Source: Elstera litoralis
Lineage (GTDB): Bacteria; Pseudomonadota; Alphaproteobacteria; Elsterales; Elsteraceae
Direction of reading: 5' to 3'
Length of the DNA: 6,618 nt
NCBI RefSeq assembly: GCF_000963705.1
Contig: NZ_LAJY01000166.1
Location: 1-6,618, forward strand
Part shown: piece after piece, positions 1 through 6,093 of the stretch
Layout: the number at the start of each line of letters is the position of its first letter
Position numbering within the stretch: the stretch's first letter is position 1
Made by a program: the position numbers and the translations under genes
Notes under the pieces: model-generated
The model's input: the letters and a program-made list of their open reading frames with translations, nothing else
What the model was told of the DNA's origin: nothing
The model's database searches: none

Positions 1-282
1 GATAGAGGCGCTCAAAAGGCCCCAGCGCCGCGCAATAGGTGGGGTGATCGACAGTAACCGTTCCCCAAAGATGGTCATGGTTAGACGAAGCCAATCTTCC
101 AAGACCGCACTGAAACTGGGGTTGGTTTTTCGCTGTCGCTCAATCCCTTTTTCGATTTCGCCCAATGTTACGACCGAGAGATAGAGGCTCCCCGGCGCCA
201 CAGACCTGAGCCATTGGATGACAAACGGATTCGGGCGGGCTTTGCGTGTTTCCGAGAGAACCACCGTATCGAGAAGATACAT
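1..282 (-). CDS. PIN-domain toxin, VapC-like (partial, C-terminus beyond left edge)
   Basis: Reading the minus strand from ATG at 282 gives 94 codons without a stop to the window edge. The start MYLLDTVVLSETRK and the block VVTLGEIEKGIERQR (residues 37-51) are typical of PIN-domain ribonuclease toxins of the VapC/FitB type. Visible acidic residues of the expected metal-binding active site are D5 and E42; the C-terminal aspartates lie outside the window. Known family members cleave RNA, often tRNA, in the cytoplasm and are neutralised by the partner antitoxin. The ATG overlaps the TAA of the upstream antitoxin by one base (TAATG), which implies translational coupling. Base composition is AT-richer than the neighbours: I count about 49% GC over 61-180. 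The target RNA cannot be inferred, and whether the full gene is intact cannot be seen. Confidence 0.9.
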   Translation of the reverse strand, partial: MYLLDTVVLSETRKARPNPFVIQWLRSVAPGSLYLSVVTLGEIEKGIERQRKTNPSFSAVLEDWLRLTMTIFGERLLSITPPIARRWGLLSASI

Positions 283-557
283 TAAAACCCTGGATCACGG
301 AGAGACAGGCGGGTCGGTTCTTGTTCCGAGGCCCCCTCGGGCTCCCGTGGCATCGCCAATAAATGATCCACGAAATTTGGCGCGGCGGGTGCTGGGGGGG
401 CGCTTTTATTGAGCCGCGCATAATCATGGGTTGCGACGACGACGACCGAGGCCCCGCCGTGCAGGGTGATCGTCTGCGGCTCGCCGTGAGAGGCGGCCTC
501 AAGCACGGCTCCAAGATGGGCTTCCGCTTCCTGAAGAGTCCAGTTCGGGCGAGTCAT
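282..557 (-). CDS. Phd/YefM-family antitoxin, partner of the PIN toxin
   Basis: A 91-residue protein starting MTRPNWTLQEAEAHL. The N-terminal part (about 1-50) matches the Phd/YefM fold pattern: a helix with a LQEAEAHLGAVLEAA stretch, then TITLHGGASVVVVATHDYARL, where the beta strand and the VV.THDY segment are characteristic. The C-terminal 40 residues are Pro/Ala/Glu-rich and likely disordered until they wrap the toxin. ATG at 557 is chosen because AGGAG (565-569 on the complement) lies 7 nt upstream and the protein then begins exactly at the family N-terminus; the reading frame extends further upstream, but without family similarity. Family members bind DNA as dimers and repress their own operon. 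An 8-bp palindrome CTCTAGAG at 578-585 just upstream could be an operator, but this is weak. The gene sits 49 bp after the LysR stop codon on the same strand. Confidence 0.9.
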   Translation of the reverse strand: MTRPNWTLQEAEAHLGAVLEAASHGEPQTITLHGGASVVVVATHDYARLNKSAPPAPAAPNFVDHLLAMPREPEGASEQEPTRLSLRDPGF

Positions 558-606
558 GGCAGCGCTCCTAAGGGTCGCTCTAGAGTTGGGCATCGGCGCA
601 GGCGCG

Positions 607-1466
607 TCAAGCCCGCGCCTCCCCCAAACCCGCCAGAATATGCCGGGCGAAGAGGCGGGCACCGGGGCTGAGGTTTTCGCGCTGATAGAGGGCGATGTCG
701 GTTTCCGGCAAGGGCGGCAAACCTTCGTCGGCCCCCAGCAAGCGGAAGCCCGGCGGCACTGTGCCGCGCGCCAGCACGGTAATCGCCAGCCCGGCGCTGA
801 CGGCAGAGAGAATCCCGGCGAAGCTGGAGCCGGTATAGGCGTTGCGCATGGGAATCCCCGCCGCCTGCAAGGCCCCCAGCGCGTGCGGGCGAAAGGCGCA
901 ATCTTCGGTGAAAAGCGCAAGGGGAAGCGGGCGCTGGCTTTCCAAGCGGTGATCCATCGCGCCGATCCATTGCAACGGCTCGCGGCGGACCAACTGCCCT
1001 TCTTCCGCCCCCGGCAGGCGCGTGCACAGCACCAAATCGAGCTGATCGATGGCGAGGCGCGCGCGCAAAACCTGGCTACAGGCGCAATGGACTTCCAAAT
1101 TCACGCGCGGCTGTGCCCGCGTGAAGGCGGCAATCAGCGGGGTGACGAAGGGGCCTTCGTAATCGTCGGGCACGCCGAAGCGAATGAGCCTTCCGCGCCA
1201 ATCGCCAGCAGATCATCGACGGCGGCGTCGTGATCGCGCAGCAGGCGGCGGGCGTGGCCGAGCAGGCGAACCCCGTCTTCGGTCGGGTGCGCGCCATTGC
1301 GTCCGCGCGTGAGCAAGGGCCGCCCGATCATGGCTTCCAGGCGCTTGATCTGCGCGGTCACGGCGGGCTGGCTGCGCCCGAGCTTATCGCCCGCCAAAGT
1401 GAGGCTGGCGTGATCGACGGTGGCGACGAAGCAGCGCAGTAGGTCGATATCAAAGGTTGGTCGCAT
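607..1466 (-). pseudogene. LysR-family transcriptional regulator, disrupted by a one-base frameshift
   Basis: The minus strand from ATG 1466 encodes a LysR N-terminus (FDIDLLRCFVATVDHASLTL, then a winged HTH with GRSQPAVTAQIKRLE at residues 30-44). This frame loses similarity after DDLLAIGAEG, around 1190, and ends at 1134. The LysR effector-binding domain continues in another frame, with LIRFGVPDDYEGPFV leading into residues that end at the TGA at 607. Restoring one base near 1188-1193 gives a continuous protein of about 286 residues, the usual family length. So one nucleotide appears to be missing. It may be a real inactivating mutation or a sequencing/assembly error; I see no clear slippery heptamer to suggest programmed frameshifting. 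The ATG at 1466 is preferred to the TTG at 1490 because family similarity begins there. The gene is divergent from the EamA exporter, so it was presumably that gene's regulator. Confidence 0.88.
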
Positions 1467-1558
1467 CACAAAACCTGATGGAAAGATCAATTCTATTGCT
1501 TTGATCTATGGTAACGGCTCGGCGAAGCTGCCGCTATGGTTTTTTGGAGGGCCGCGCT
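1467..1558. promoter_or_regulatory. Divergent LysR/EamA intergenic region with perfect dyad, candidate LTTR operator
   Basis: The 92-bp region between the two divergent start codons contains a perfect inverted repeat, AGATCAA (1484-1490) and TTGATCT (1501-1507), separated by 10 bp. Nested in it is a smaller dyad CAAT-TCT-ATTG at 1488-1498. LysR-type regulators usually bind dyads in such shared control regions and control both their own gene and the divergent target. On the minus strand TAGAAT, a good -10 match, overlaps this dyad, which would suit autoregulation of the LysR gene, though I see no convincing -35 partner. The classic T-N11-A pattern is not clean within the dyad. The operator role is inferred from position and symmetry. 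Confidence 0.5.
1546..1550 (+). promoter_or_regulatory. Ribosome binding site GGAGG of the EamA exporter
   Basis: GGAGG lies 8 nt before the ATG at 1559. It decides this start over the in-frame ATG at 1508, which would add 17 residues unrelated to the family and would begin at the edge of the regulatory dyad. Confidence 0.8.
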
Positions 1559-2467
1559 ATGACCAGTCTCAGTTTTCCCCTGTCGCTTTCTGCGCGAGGC
1601 CCGATGCGCCCCTCCCAAGCCGTGTTCTTGCTGCTCCTCGCCCAGGTCGCCATCGGCGCGGGGCCGCTGATGGTACGGCAGGTGGATATCGGCCCGGCGG
1701 ATAGCGCCTTCTGGCGGCTGACGATTGCGCTTCTCGCGTGGATCGGCGTGATGCTGTGGATGCGGGGCCGGTCCCTCGGCGGGGCGAGTCTGCGCCCAAC
1801 CGTGAAAGTCGGCGCGCTGCTGCTAGGGGCAGGGGCGGCGTTTGCCGCCGATCTCACCAGCTATCATTTCGCGCTGATGCATACCGCGATTGCCAATGCG
1901 ACCTTTCTCGCCAATCTCTCGCCGCTGCTGGTGGCCTTGGGGGCGTGGGCGCTGTTTCGGGAAAAACCGGCGGCGCGCGCCCTGCTGGCCTTGCTCGTCG
2001 CCCTGATCGGCGCGGCGGTGATGACCGGCTGGCCCCATAAGGCGACGAGCCTGTCGCTTGGCGATGGCTTGGCGCTGATCGCCTGCCTGTTCTACACCCT
2101 CTACCTGCTGCTCACCCGCCGCCTTGCCGGGCTGGTCAGCGACTGGACGGTGATTCTCTGGACCAGCCTGGGTTCGGTCGGCACCGCGCTGATTTTGGCG
2201 GCGTTTCGCGGCGGGGTGGAATTCCCCCATAGCGCGACCGGCTGGGCCGCCGTGATCGGCCTCGGGCTCATCAGTCAGGCAATGGGCCAGGGGTTGACGC
2301 TGATTACGCTCGCCCGCCTGCCTGCTGCCTCGGGCGGCGTGATGCTGCTGGCGGGGCCGGTTCTGGCGATGCTCGGCGGCTGGGCCGTCTATGCGGAAGC
2401 GCCGAGCGTCGATCAGGCGTTGGGGGGCGCGGTGATTCTGGGGGCGTTGGTGCTGGCGCGGCGTTAG
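1559..2467 (+). CDS. EamA/DMT-superfamily (RhaT/YdcZ-like) transporter
   Basis: A 302-residue, strongly hydrophobic inner-membrane protein with about ten predicted membrane segments (roughly 20-40, 48-68, 82-98, 107-132, 139-157, 169-186, 193-214, 226-245, 256-275, 285-300). This matches the duplicated five-helix architecture of EamA/drug-metabolite transporters. The first repeat shows the signature HTAIANATFLANLSPLLVAL followed by W..LFREKP; the second shows LLAGPVLAMLGGWAVYAEAP, with the conserved glutamate after the tryptophan segment. Such proteins usually export amino acids, nucleosides or small metabolites; the substrate cannot be told from sequence. The divergent LysR gene is the likely regulator, but it appears frameshifted, so control may be lost or altered. 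The TAG stop overlaps the TAA stop of the convergent RES gene. Confidence 0.93.
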   Translation: MTSLSFPLSLSARGPMRPSQAVFLLLLAQVAIGAGPLMVRQVDIGPADSAFWRLTIALLAWIGVMLWMRGRSLGGASLRPTVKVGALLLGAGAAFAADLTSYHFALMHTAIANATFLANLSPLLVALGAWALFREKPAARALLALLVALIGAAVMTGWPHKATSLSLGDGLALIACLFYTLYLLLTRRLAGLVSDWTVILWTSLGSVGTALILAAFRGGVEFPHSATGWAAVIGLGLISQAMGQGLTLITLARLPAASGGVMLLAGPVLAMLGGWAVYAEAPSVDQALGGAVILGALVLARR

Positions 2468-3006
2468 GGGCGGTTGTTCCGCCAAACGTTCCAATCGACC
2501 GGCTCGGCGGCCTGCACCTCAAGGTCGCCGGGGTCGAGCCGATCCAGGAACAGAATCAGATTTTGACACGGGGCGCGGGCGCTGGGGGTGAGGAGACCAT
2601 CGAAGCCCAAAAAGAAAGCCGCGTCGGCAATCTCCTGACTGCGGCTATAATCGAGGTCCGCATAGCGTTCGGGGAGTATCCCCAAGGCCGACAGCGCCGC
2701 CATATCGGCGAGCTTCAGCGTTCGGCGGGTTTGCACGCGGATTTTATGCAGGATCGACACGAGTTTCGATGGGAAGACCGGCTGGCGGCTTAAGTGGAAA
2801 TAGACTTCCGCCAGCGCCCCATCGCGGTCGAGCGAGGTATAGAGCACGTCGAAATGCCCAGGATCCCAACGCCCGCTGGCGGACGCGCCTTCGAGAACGT
2901 CGCGACCCTGGCGGGTGATGCGCCAGACCTCGCCTTCGAAGGTAATTCCGGTCTGCGCGTCCAGGGCATCAAGAAGATCGAGATCGCGGGCTTTGCGGTC
3001 GGTCAT
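2464..3006 (-). CDS. RES-domain toxin of a RES-Xre toxin-antitoxin module
   Basis: A 180-residue protein with the RES-domain pattern: WRITRQG (28-34), then SGRWDPGHFDVLYTSLD (44-60) containing R46, Y56 and S58, then ALAEVYFHLS with E67, and finally GLLTPSARAPCQNLILF with S142. The conserved Arg, Glu and Ser that give the domain its name are all present, so the toxin looks catalytically intact. Characterised RES toxins (MbcT, ParT) have an ADP-ribosyltransferase-like fold and kill or arrest cells by degrading NAD+ or modifying a target protein. The gene lies 8 bp after its antitoxin and lacks a clear Shine-Dalgarno sequence, so translation probably depends on coupling to the antitoxin, keeping toxin in deficit. 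Its TAA overlaps the TAG of the convergent exporter. The exact substrate (NAD+ or protein) is inferred from the family only. Confidence 0.92.
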   Translation of the reverse strand: MTDRKARDLDLLDALDAQTGITFEGEVWRITRQGRDVLEGASASGRWDPGHFDVLYTSLDRDGALAEVYFHLSRQPVFPSKLVSILHKIRVQTRRTLKLADMAALSALGILPERYADLDYSRSQEIADAAFFLGFDGLLTPSARAPCQNLILFLDRLDPGDLEVQAAEPVDWNVWRNNRP

Positions 3007-3014
3007 GGCAGGGG

Positions 3015-3353
3015 TCAGACGTAAGCCCCCGTATCAAGCCGTTCGATCACGCTTAAGACCTCTTCGGTACGATTGGCGTTGATAAGATCAATGGCGCGCT
3101 CGCCTTTCAGCAGCGGGTGCCGCGCGTGCAGCCACAGGCGGGCTTCGTCGGCGGTGTAAAAATCCGAGAGGCGTTCGACCACATAGCGCAGGTCGGCAAT
3201 CACCGTTTGCGTGCGAAGGTTCGGCGTGCCATTGCCGTGCGACCAGCGCGAGACGGTTGCGGTCGAGACATCGACGATATTGGCGATGTCCTTCCCCTGA
3301 AGGCCGCCTCGGATGCGAAGATCGTCCAGAATGCGGGCGACGGCGGTGCTCAT
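3015..3353 (-). CDS. Xre/MbcA/ParS-type antitoxin with C-terminal DUF2384-like toxin-binding domain
   Basis: A 112-residue protein. Residues about 17-43 (GLQGKDIANIVDVSTATVSRW) form a helix-turn-helix with the expected recognition helix TATVSRW. Residues about 65-112 (FYTADEARLWLHARHPLLKGERAIDLINANRTEEVLSVI...) match the DUF2384 domain that occludes the RES active site in known complexes. The protein therefore should both neutralise the downstream RES toxin and repress the operon. ATG at 3353 has GAGGAA (complement of 3363-3368) 9 nt upstream. The gene is first in its operon, with the toxin 8 bp downstream. The upstream gap contains an inverted repeat suited to a dimeric HTH repressor. Confidence 0.92.
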   Translation of the reverse strand: MSTAVARILDDLRIRGGLQGKDIANIVDVSTATVSRWSHGNGTPNLRTQTVIADLRYVVERLSDFYTADEARLWLHARHPLLKGERAIDLINANRTEEVLSVIERLDTGAYV

Positions 3354-3385
3354 GGTGCGGCTTTCCTCAAAACGCGATTTTATTA

Positions 3386-3414
3386 AATTTACGCTTTGAT
3401 TTCAGAAAGAGCAA
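3386..3414 (-). promoter_or_regulatory. Possible promoter of the RES-Xre module
   Basis: On the minus strand, TTGCTC (3414 to 3409) and TAAATT (3391 to 3386) are separated by 17 bp and lie 33 bp before the antitoxin start codon. Matches to the -35 and -10 consensus are partial (3 of 6 and 4 of 6). An overlapping alternative -10 is TTTAAT (3387 to 3382), with a poorer -35. The AT-rich setting in an otherwise GC-rich region, and the flanking operator-like repeat, support a promoter here, but the exact elements are tentative. Confidence 0.35.
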
Positions 3415-3427
3415 ATTGTGAAATCAA
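3396..3427. repeat. Perfect 9-bp inverted repeat, candidate operator of the Xre antitoxin
   Basis: TTGATTTCA (3396-3404) and TGAAATCAA (3419-3427) are perfect reverse complements with a 14-bp spacer. The arm centres are 23 bp apart, about two helical turns, so a dimeric or tetrameric HTH protein could bind both arms on one face. The candidate -35 hexamer falls within the spacer, as expected for autorepression. It is unlikely to be an intrinsic terminator for the upstream operon: the stem is AT-rich, the loop is long and no T-run follows. Confidence 0.55.
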
Positions 3428-3440
3428 TATGCAATTGTGA
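3411..3440. repeat. Near-perfect direct repeat GCAA(A)TTGTGA
   Basis: GCAAATTGTGA (3411-3421) and GCAATTGTGA (3431-3440) differ by one extra A and start 20 bp apart. They overlap the right arm of the inverted repeat and lie just downstream of the COG0523 stop codon. The roughly two-turn spacing suggests a second protein-binding pattern, but chance in an AT-rich gap is possible. Confidence 0.4.
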
Positions 3441-3445
3441 TGGTT

Positions 3446-4507
3446 CTAACCTACCACCTCCGTCAACTGCTTGAGCGATTTTTCCAGCAGATCCCGGCTG
3501 ATATCGCGGGTAATCAGTACAATGCGGCTGCGGTGGTCGTCATCCGGCCAGGCCGGGAGTTTCACCGGCGGGTGCAGCAGATGTTGGACGCCGTGCAACA
3601 CGGTCGGTGTGTCTTGCCCGCGCAGGTTGAGGATGGCTTTCAGGCGCAGAATATCCTCGCCGCGATAGGCGGTGAGCGATTGCAGCCACAGGGTTACGGC
3701 GTCCCAGGGCAACGGCTCCGTCAGCGTTAGGCAGTGGGCCTCGATGCGGTCGTCGTGGCGGTTCAAAGTGTGGTGATGGTGTGGGTCGTGGTGGTGTAAC
3801 CCGTGGTCATGGTCGTGATGGTGGTGGCCGTGCGCCTCGTAGGTATCGGCCTGCAACCAGCGGCGTACGTCCAGGCTTTTGGTGTCGGGGTTCCACAGCC
3901 CGGCTTCGATCAGCGCAGGCGCGGGCGCGTCGGTGTCTAAGATTGGCGCTGCCGGGTTCAACGCATGCAGGCGTGCTTTTAGCGCAACCACCTTCGCTGG
4001 ATCGGCAATATCCTGTTTCGTCAGAATGATCCGGTCGGCCACGGCGGCTTGCTTTACCGCCTCCGGTTGGGCCGTCAGCGTCGCATCGCCGACAACTGCA
4101 TCGACGGTAGTGACAACCCCATCCAGGCGGTAATGGGCCGCCACCAGCGGGTCTTGCATCAGTGTGTGTAAAATGGGGGCCGGATCGGCAAGGCCGGTGG
4201 TTTCGATCACGACGCGCTCGAACTCCGTCACCGTGCCGCGCACGCGGTCGATCGCCATTTGCCGCAGGGTTTTCGACAGGTCCGACTGAATGGTGCAGCA
4301 GAGGCAGCCCGAGGCCATCAGAATGCGCTGCTGCCCGTCGCTCTCCTCGATCTTTTCGATCAAATGATGGTCGAGCCCGATTTCCCCGAACTCATTGATG
4401 AGCACCAGCGCATTTTTCAACGCGGGATCGCGCAACAGTCGGTTCAGCAGGGTGGTTTTGCCCGACCCAAGAAAGCCGGTGAGCAGGGTGACGGGGATCA
4501 GGCTCAT
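3446..4507 (-). CDS. COG0523/CobW-family GTPase (G3E), putative zinc metallochaperone, complete
   Basis: A 353-residue G3E-family P-loop GTPase. The GTPase domain (about 1-190) has Walker A GFLGSGKT (11-18), INEFGEIGLD (37-46), the metal-binding GCLCC (CxCC at 68-71), ETTGLADP (102-109) and the base-recognition motif TKQD (163-166) in place of NKxD. A His-rich linker follows (226-246, 14 histidines in 21 residues), then a CobW C-terminal domain (about 255-350) containing ILRLKAILNLRG. Members of this family use GTP hydrolysis to load or allocate metals, often zinc under limitation; Zn is the best guess here, though cobalt and other metals are known for relatives. The start ATG lies inside the WD40 gene's end (ATGA overlap at 4504-4507), so translation is coupled. 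It is last in the operon, with no evident intrinsic terminator after the TAG. The protein is cytosolic, with no signal peptide. Confidence 0.93.
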   Translation of the reverse strand: MSLIPVTLLTGFLGSGKTTLLNRLLRDPALKNALVLINEFGEIGLDHHLIEKIEESDGQQRILMASGCLCCTIQSDLSKTLRQMAIDRVRGTVTEFERVVIETTGLADPAPILHTLMQDPLVAAHYRLDGVVTTVDAVVGDATLTAQPEAVKQAAVADRIILTKQDIADPAKVVALKARLHALNPAAPILDTDAPAPALIEAGLWNPDTKSLDVRRWLQADTYEAHGHHHHDHDHGLHHHDPHHHHTLNRHDDRIEAHCLTLTEPLPWDAVTLWLQSLTAYRGEDILRLKAILNLRGQDTPTVLHGVQHLLHPPVKLPAWPDDDHRSRIVLITRDISRDLLEKSLKQLTEVVG

Positions 4508-5514
4508 GCCGCCTCGCTGGGAACCGAGAAGATCATCGCGCGGCCATCGTCGGCGCCGGCGACCAAATGGTGCCCGTCGCGCGACCAGGCGAGGCAGGTG
4601 ACGGGGCCGCGTTTCGTGACCTGCACCTTGCCGCCCGCCTTCGTTGCGAGATCGACCATCGCCAGCGTGCCATCTTCATAGCCGCAGGCGATAAAATGCG
4701 TATGGGGGTGGGCGGCGACGCGCGTTACCACGCTATTCTTCACTTCCACCAACTCCAACGGCGCGCGGCCTTCCGGCCCCGGCCCATCGAACGGCCACGC
4801 CACCAGCACTTCCGCGCCGGACGTGCAGAGCCACTGCCCATCCGCCGAAAAGGCGAGCGAGCGAACCTTGCTTTGATAGCCGGACATGCGCATCTCGCGC
4901 TTTTCATCGAGCCGCCAGCCGTGCACGTCGCCTTCTTGCGTGGAGGTGGCGACGATCGAGCCTTCCGGGTTGATGACGACGGCCAGATGCGAGCCCTTCC
5001 ACACCAGCTTGCGCGGCTCAGCGCTGCCGTCGAGCTTCCACAGGGTCGCGCCATTGTAATGGCAGGCGACGAGGCTTTCGCCGTGCAGGGCAATATCCAT
5101 CACGGTGCTGTCGTGCGGGCCGTAGGTCGTGATGGCACTTCCGTCGGCGGCCAGCAGCAGCACATTTTTCCCAACCGCATAGGCGAGGCGGCCATCGGGT
5201 AGAATGGCCATCACCTCGATCCATTGATGCGGGTGCTTGGCCCATTCGACCGGCGCGCCTTCAGCGGGTATGCGCATCACACACCCATCTTCACCGCCAC
5301 TCACATAACCGCCGAGGGGATGGGCGACGAGGGCCGTGAGCCCGCCCTTATGCACCTGGGTTTCGCTCGAAACCTGCTGGGCGGCGGTGGCGAAGGGAAT
5401 GCGGCGCAGCTTGCCATTGGCTTGCCCCAAGGCGGCCTCGCGGCAATCCCAGGCCACGGTGGCGCGGGTCAGATAGCCGTCGAATTTCCAATTGGTCCGC
5501 GAGGCGTTTTGCAT
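4504..5514 (-). CDS. WD40-like beta-propeller protein of a COG0523 operon
   Basis: A 336-residue protein without signal peptide or membrane segment. I can divide it into about seven WD40-like units starting near residues 55, 94, 133, 172, 212, 258 and 301. Each has the pattern of a hydrophobic strand, a turn such as PDG, PEG, ADG or RDG, a strand, and a closing segment such as TLWKLDG, VHGWRLDE, LVAWPFDG, TLAMVDL or MIFSVP. The classic GH and WD dipeptides are mostly degenerate, as often in bacterial propellers. Residues 1-40 resemble an extra strand pair that could close the ring. No catalytic motif is visible, so a scaffold or binding role is likely. Tight coupling to the next gene (ATGA) suggests it works with the COG0523 GTPase, perhaps bringing it to a client metalloprotein; this is inference. 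The ATG overlaps the DUF924 stop by one base (TGATG). Confidence 0.88.
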   Translation of the reverse strand: MQNASRTNWKFDGYLTRATVAWDCREAALGQANGKLRRIPFATAAQQVSSETQVHKGGLTALVAHPLGGYVSGGEDGCVMRIPAEGAPVEWAKHPHQWIEVMAILPDGRLAYAVGKNVLLLAADGSAITTYGPHDSTVMDIALHGESLVACHYNGATLWKLDGSAEPRKLVWKGSHLAVVINPEGSIVATSTQEGDVHGWRLDEKREMRMSGYQSKVRSLAFSADGQWLCTSGAEVLVAWPFDGPGPEGRAPLELVEVKNSVVTRVAAHPHTHFIACGYEDGTLAMVDLATKAGGKVQVTKRGPVTCLAWSRDGHHLVAGADDGRAMIFSVPSEAA

Positions 5515-6089
5515 CAGAAGGAAGATCCTGGTTCGGCCAAAAACTGAAACTCTTCGGGCGTGCTGTCGCGGCCCAAAATCTCATTGCGATGGGGGAAGCG
5601 CCCGAAGCGCGCAATCACATCGCGGTGGCGTTCGGCATAATCGGCCAGTTGAGCTTTGGCCAACTCCGGCGCTTCCGCTTCAAGCTGGCGCATGAGCTCG
5701 ACACTGCGATCTTGCAGCGCGAGGTTTTCGGCATGCTCCAGCGGCAGATAGAAGAACAACCGCTCCAACGGCGTGAAGCGCTGCTGATAGCCGCGCTCCA
5801 ACCCCATCAGCGTTACTTCCTGGGCACGGATATCGCCAGCAAAGGCCAAGGGCGTGCCGCGATAGGCATTGCGGGGGAATTGATCGAGCAGCAGCACGAG
5901 CGCGAGGGCGGAACGCGGCATCCCGTCCCAGCCATCGAGCCCGCTGCTGAGGGCTTGGCCGATTTCCATCTGGAACCGCCGCGCGATTTCCTGATCGAAG
6001 GCCTCGCCGCCGTTGAACCATTCGGGCCGAAAGCGCTGCGGCTCTTCGCCCCCGAACCAGAATTCTAGAATGGCGTTGGAACTGCTCAC
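5514..6089 (-). CDS. DUF924 family protein
   Basis: A 191-residue protein with strong family hallmarks: ILEFWFG near the N-terminus (7-13), LLLDQFPRNAYRG (67-78), LFFYLPLEHAENL (111-123), and RFGRFPHRNEILGRDSTPEE (161-180). The family has no established function; it is mostly helical and, as I recall, grouped with TPR-like folds. GTG at 6089 is chosen: an AAAGGG Shine-Dalgarno sequence lies about 7 nt upstream, the start is only 4 bp past the stop of the preceding GTPase gene, and homology begins a few residues later. A longer in-frame version from 6140 would add 17 unrelated residues inside the upstream gene. It is the second gene of the visible operon and its TGA overlaps the WD40 start. 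Conserved histidines (H119, H155, H167) could bind metal, but nothing proves it. Confidence 0.9.
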   Translation of the reverse strand: MSSSNAILEFWFGGEEPQRFRPEWFNGGEAFDQEIARRFQMEIGQALSSGLDGWDGMPRSALALVLLLDQFPRNAYRGTPLAFAGDIRAQEVTLMGLERGYQQRFTPLERLFFYLPLEHAENLALQDRSVELMRQLEAEAPELAKAQLADYAERHRDVIARFGRFPHRNEILGRDSTPEEFQFLAEPGSSF

Positions 6090-6093
6090 CGTT

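Noticed and set aside
282..920. Long minus-strand reading frame of 212 codons ending at 282
   Set aside because: Only its last 91 residues resemble a protein family (Phd antitoxin). The upstream part is Arg/Pro/Ala-rich translation across the LysR gene in the wrong frame.
607..1173. A separate gene starting at GTG 1173 with a LysR effector domain only
   Set aside because: The upstream frame carries the matching HTH domain, and the junction restores a normal LysR with one base added. This is better read as one broken gene.
556..1233. Plus-strand open frame of 225 codons opposite LysR
   Set aside because: Antisense shadow of the GC-rich LysR gene, with no recognisable domain and no convincing ribosome binding site.
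1823..2494. Minus-strand open frame of 223 codons opposite the exporter
   Set aside because: Its Arg/Gln/Gly-rich composition is typical of the complement of a GC-rich membrane protein gene. The plus-strand frame is clearly EamA.
3396..3427. Inverted repeat as a rho-independent terminator of the metal operon
   Set aside because: AT-rich stem, 14-nt loop and no following T-run on the minus strand; its position before the antitoxin favours an operator.
3354..3445. Zur box in the gap downstream of the metal operon
   Set aside because: No convincing Zur-like palindrome is visible here, and the operon's own promoter lies outside the window.
3770..3832. Repetitive GTG/ATG triplets as a microsatellite or non-coding repeat
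   Set aside because: They are His and Asp codons in the frame of the COG0523 linker.
4567..5202. Plus-strand open frame of 211 codons opposite the WD40 gene
   Set aside because: No domain pattern. The minus-strand WD40 units account for the region.
5589..6068. Plus-strand open frame of 159 codons opposite DUF924
   Set aside because: The minus strand has multiple strongly conserved DUF924 motifs; this is a shadow frame.
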